Shown one piece after another: positions 5,799 to 7,660 of a stretch of DNA of 7,660 nt. The notes beneath the pieces were generated by a model. It saw only the letters and a program-made list of their open reading frames with translations. It did not search any database and had not been told where the DNA came from. The stretch spans positions 87,351-95,010 of the forward strand of contig DFSO01000078.1 in assembly GCA_002378665.1 (NCBI GenBank), in the 5' to 3' direction. The DNA is from Loktanella sp. UBA3435. Its GTDB lineage: Bacteria; Pseudomonadota; Alphaproteobacteria; Rhodobacterales; Rhodobacteraceae. Within the stretch, counting starts at the first letter, position 1. Each line of letters opens with the position of its first letter. A program made the position numbers and the translations under genes.

Positions 5799-6968
5799 TT
5801 ACTGAAGGTCGGCGAAAGCCGCTTGCAGTCGTTTTACGGCCTCTTCGATTTGTGCGCGTGGTGCGCCAAGATTGAAGCGCAAGAAGCTGTCGCCACCTTT
5901 GCCAAAGGTATCGCCGTGGTTGGCAGCGATTCGCGCACCTTGCTCTACACGTTTGTTAATCTCAGTAGGGGTCATGCCTGTGCCCGCAAAATCGACCCAC
6001 GCGAGGTAGGTTGATTCGAGAGCCATGGATTTGACACCTGGAATGGCGTTCACGCCTGCGTCAAAGATTTTGCGGTTCTCGTTGAGGTAAGCGCGAAGCT
6101 CATCAACCCAAGCGGCGCCTTCGGGTGAGTAAGCAGCGGTAGCCATGAAGAGGCCAAAGCTATTGGGCGAGATGCCAAGGGCGGCCATGCGCCCAGCAAA
6201 AGCGGCGCGCAAATCGGGGTCTTCGATGATGACGTTGCCGACGTGGCTGCCTGCGATGTTGAAGGTTTTGGTGCTGGCCGTCATTGTGACCAGACGGTCT
6301 GTGATGCCTGCAATATGCGCCATCGGGATGTGCTTTTGGCCGGGCATCGTCAGGTCGTGGTGAATTTCATCAGAGACGAGAATCAGCTCGTGGCGCTTGG
6401 CAAAAGCGGCGACCGCTTGTAGTTCGGTCTTGGTCCAGACGCGCCCGCCCGGGTTATGGGGAGAACACAGGATGAGCATCCGCTCGTTGCCTGTCATTTG
6501 CGCGTCGTATGCATCGAAGTCGAATGCGTAGCGGCCGTTGTCGTTGACCAGTTCGCAGGAGACGACCTCGCGGCCAGCCGCTTTGATCACGCGGGCGAAG
6601 GCGTGATAGACTGGTGTGAACAGAACAACGCCGTCGCCAGCGGCTGTGTAGGCGTCGATGCAAAGGGCGGTGCCGTTGACGAGGCCGTGGGTGGTGAAGA
6701 TCCATGATGGGTCGATTTGCCAGTCGTGGCGGTTCTTCATCCACCACTGGATCGCAGCGCGGTATTCGCCCTCGTCGCCGAAGTAGCCGTAGACGCCGTG
6801 ATCGTGCATTTTCTGGATCGCATTTTGCACGCAGGCGGGAGGCTGGAATTCCATGTCGGCGACCCACATCGAGATGCCATCGTCAGCGGAAACGCCATAG
6901 ATCGCCTCCATGCTGTCCCATTTCACGGAATGAGTGCCGCGGCGGTCGGGTGTGTTGTCGAACGTCAT
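5799..6968 (-). CDS. MalY/PatB-family PLP-dependent C-S lyase (cystathionine beta-lyase type)
   Basis: A fold-type I pyridoxal-phosphate enzyme of 389 residues, the same size as E. coli MalY. Members cleave the C-S bond of cystathionine or cysteine conjugates, giving a thiol, pyruvate and ammonia. The N-terminal MWVADMEF segment is the family hallmark. Numbered from ATG 6968, N172 in SPHNPGGRVW, D200 in SDEIHHDL and the Schiff-base Lys K234 in TASTKTFNIAG are in place (Lys233 in MalY). The C-terminal FLRFNLG segment has the expected carboxylate-binding Arg. Two ATGs are adjacent (6971 and 6968); GGAG at 6979-6976 is four bases from the first and seven from the second, so I choose 6968. The gene is divergent from def and convergent with the small gene at 5450. 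Substrate is unknown; a methionine-pathway cystathionine lyase or a broader C-S lyase are both possible, as is an aminotransferase side activity. Confidence 0.92.
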   Translation of the reverse strand: MTFDNTPDRRGTHSVKWDSMEAIYGVSADDGISMWVADMEFQPPACVQNAIQKMHDHGVYGYFGDEGEYRAAIQWWMKNRHDWQIDPSWIFTTHGLVNGTALCIDAYTAAGDGVVLFTPVYHAFARVIKAAGREVVSCELVNDNGRYAFDFDAYDAQMTGNERMLILCSPHNPGGRVWTKTELQAVAAFAKRHELILVSDEIHHDLTMPGQKHIPMAHIAGITDRLVTMTASTKTFNIAGSHVGNVIIEDPDLRAAFAGRMAALGISPNSFGLFMATAAYSPEGAAWVDELRAYLNENRKIFDAGVNAIPGVKSMALESTYLAWVDFAGTGMTPTEINKRVEQGARIAANHGDTFGKGGDSFLRFNLGAPRAQIEEAVKRLQAAFADLQ

Positions 6969-7043
6969 CATTTATCTCCAGCTTTAAAATCACAGATAGG
7001 GTGCGACTTGCACGAAACGGATACAAGAGCTAGATCGTGCATT
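6969..7043. promoter_or_regulatory. Divergent intergenic region between the C-S lyase gene and def
   Basis: About 75 nt must hold the start signals for both divergent genes. On the + strand TTGCAC (7008-7013) and TAGATC (7031-7036) have a 17-nt spacing, but the -10 match is weak. A transcript from this pair would begin at about 7043, right at the def ATG. On the - strand only the GGAG SD of the lyase gene is clear, and I found no convincing promoter pair. Confidence 0.3.
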
Positions 7044-7565
7044 ATGAGTATTCGCAATATCCTGATCCATCCCGATCCCCGCCTGAAAAAGATCACGGCC
7101 CCTGTTGCCGCGTTCAACGATGACCTGCGCCGTTTGGCTGACGATATGTTGGAAACGATGTATGATGCGCCCGGTATTGGGTTGGCCGCGCCGCAGATTG
7201 CGGTGATGTCGCGCATGCTCGTGATGGATTGCGAAAAGGAAGAGGGTGCGACTCCGCAGCCAATGGTGTTGTTGAACCCTGAAATTATGTGGTCGTCTGA
7301 CGAGACCTCGATCTATGACGAGGGCTGTTTGTCGATCCCTGATCAATATGCCGAGGTTGAGCGCCCTGCGTCGGTGAAGGTCAAGTGGACCGATCTGGAT
7401 GGTAAGGAAGCGCAAGAGACGTTCGACGGGCTTTGGGCGACTTGCGTTCAGCATGAGATGGACCATTTGGACGGCAAGCTTTTCATTGATTATCTCAAGC
7501 CGTTGAAGCGCCAGATGATCACCCGCAAGATGCAAAAGCTTAAGCGCGAATTGGCGCGCGGCTGA
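7044..7565 (+). CDS. def: Peptide deformylase, type I
   Basis: Removes the N-formyl group from nascent proteins at the ribosome exit, using a bound metal (normally Fe2+). The protein has 173 residues and all three catalytic motifs in standard places: GIGLAAPQ (44-51), EGCLS with metal ligand C95 (93-97), and QHEMDH with H137, E138 and H141 (136-141). The HPDPRLK segment near the N-terminus and the basic C-terminal helix (roughly KRQMITRKMQKLKREL) are typical. The frame is open upstream to 6717, but that part is antisense to the lyase gene; ATG 7044 matches the family N-terminus MSIRNILIHPDPRL. No SD is visible before it (CTAGATCGTGCATT precedes the ATG), so a leaderless or weakly initiated message is possible. 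The stop overlaps the next deformylase-like gene by one base, suggesting co-transcription. Confidence 0.97.
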   Translation: MSIRNILIHPDPRLKKITAPVAAFNDDLRRLADDMLETMYDAPGIGLAAPQIAVMSRMLVMDCEKEEGATPQPMVLLNPEIMWSSDETSIYDEGCLSIPDQYAEVERPASVKVKWTDLDGKEAQETFDGLWATCVQHEMDHLDGKLFIDYLKPLKRQMITRKMQKLKRELARG

Positions 7566-7660
7566 TGGAACTCCGCCTGTTGCCTGATCCTGTGCTGCGC
7601 GAGACTTGTACGCCAGTGACTGTGCTTGACGCAGCGTTAGAGGATGTCGTGGCCGAGATG
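7565..7660 (+). CDS. Second peptide deformylase-like protein, N-terminal part (runs off the window)
   Basis: ATG 7565 shares its A with the TGA stop of def (TGATG), and the frame stays open for 32 codons to the edge. The visible residues, MELRLLPDPVLRE followed by TPV, align with the N-terminus of the preceding deformylase: PDP-x-L, then PV, then a helix with Leu and Met spaced alike. This points to a tandem paralogue. Several Rhodobacterales carry two or three def-like genes in a row before fmt, and I expect fmt further on. The catalytic motifs lie outside the window, so whether this copy is active or has lost the Cys/HExxH residues, as some tandem paralogues have, cannot be seen. Confidence 0.75.
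   Translation, partial: MELRLLPDPVLRETCTPVTVLDAALEDVVAEM

Noticed and set aside
6717..7043. Upstream extension of the deformylase frame to an ATG at 6717
   Set aside because: It lies antisense to the 5' part of the C-S lyase gene, and the family N-terminus begins at ATG 7044.

Overview
The window looks like chromosomal DNA of an alphaproteobacterium, most likely a marine Rhodobacteraceae (Roseobacter-type) species. This rests on the protein flavour of the cobalamin enzymes, a moderately GC-rich composition, a CobL-type CbiE-CbiT fusion, a small protein whose sequence resembles hypothetical proteins I associate with Rhodobacterales, and tandem peptide deformylase genes. The genus is not determined.

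Region 1 (1-5352, + strand) is a compact corrin-ring operon. It opens with the 3' end of a gene whose product has an extreme His/Asp-rich tail, probably a CbiX-type cobaltochelatase or another cobalt-handling protein. Then come cobH (precorrin-8X methylmutase), cobL (precorrin-6Y C5,15-methyltransferase/decarboxylase), cobI (precorrin-2 C20-methyltransferase), a CbiG-CobJ fusion (C17-methyltransferase with a complete CbiG module), and cobM (C11-methyltransferase). cobH/cobL and cobL/cobI overlap by about 4 nt, and cobI/cbiG-cobJ by 4-10 nt. Only cobM is set off, by a 33-nt gap holding a possible 8-codon mini-ORF. These products supply most C-methylations between precorrin-2 and hydrogenobyrinate (or its cobalt form). 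The C1 methylation, the ring-contraction oxygenase (CobG/CobZ) and the CobK reductase are not in the window. A complete CbiG and a possible CbiX next to Cob-type enzymes leave open whether the route is aerobic, anaerobic or mixed.

Region 2 (5353-5797) is a 97-nt intergenic stretch followed by a small conserved-looking gene of 115 codons of unknown function. The stretch holds a perfect 13-nt palindrome and a hairpin that would bury the gene's Shine-Dalgarno sequence.

Region 3 (5799-6971, - strand) is a MalY/PatB-family PLP-dependent C-S lyase, converging on the small gene with one base between the stop codons. Region 4 (6972-7660) is a short divergent intergenic region, then a type-I peptide deformylase gene and the first 32 codons of a second deformylase-like gene overlapping it by one base.

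I see no mobile elements, CRISPR array, tRNA/rRNA genes or obvious foreign island. The most unusual items are the CbiG-CobJ fusion and its biochemical implication, the His-rich tail, and the SD-masking hairpin with the adjacent palindrome at the small unknown gene.
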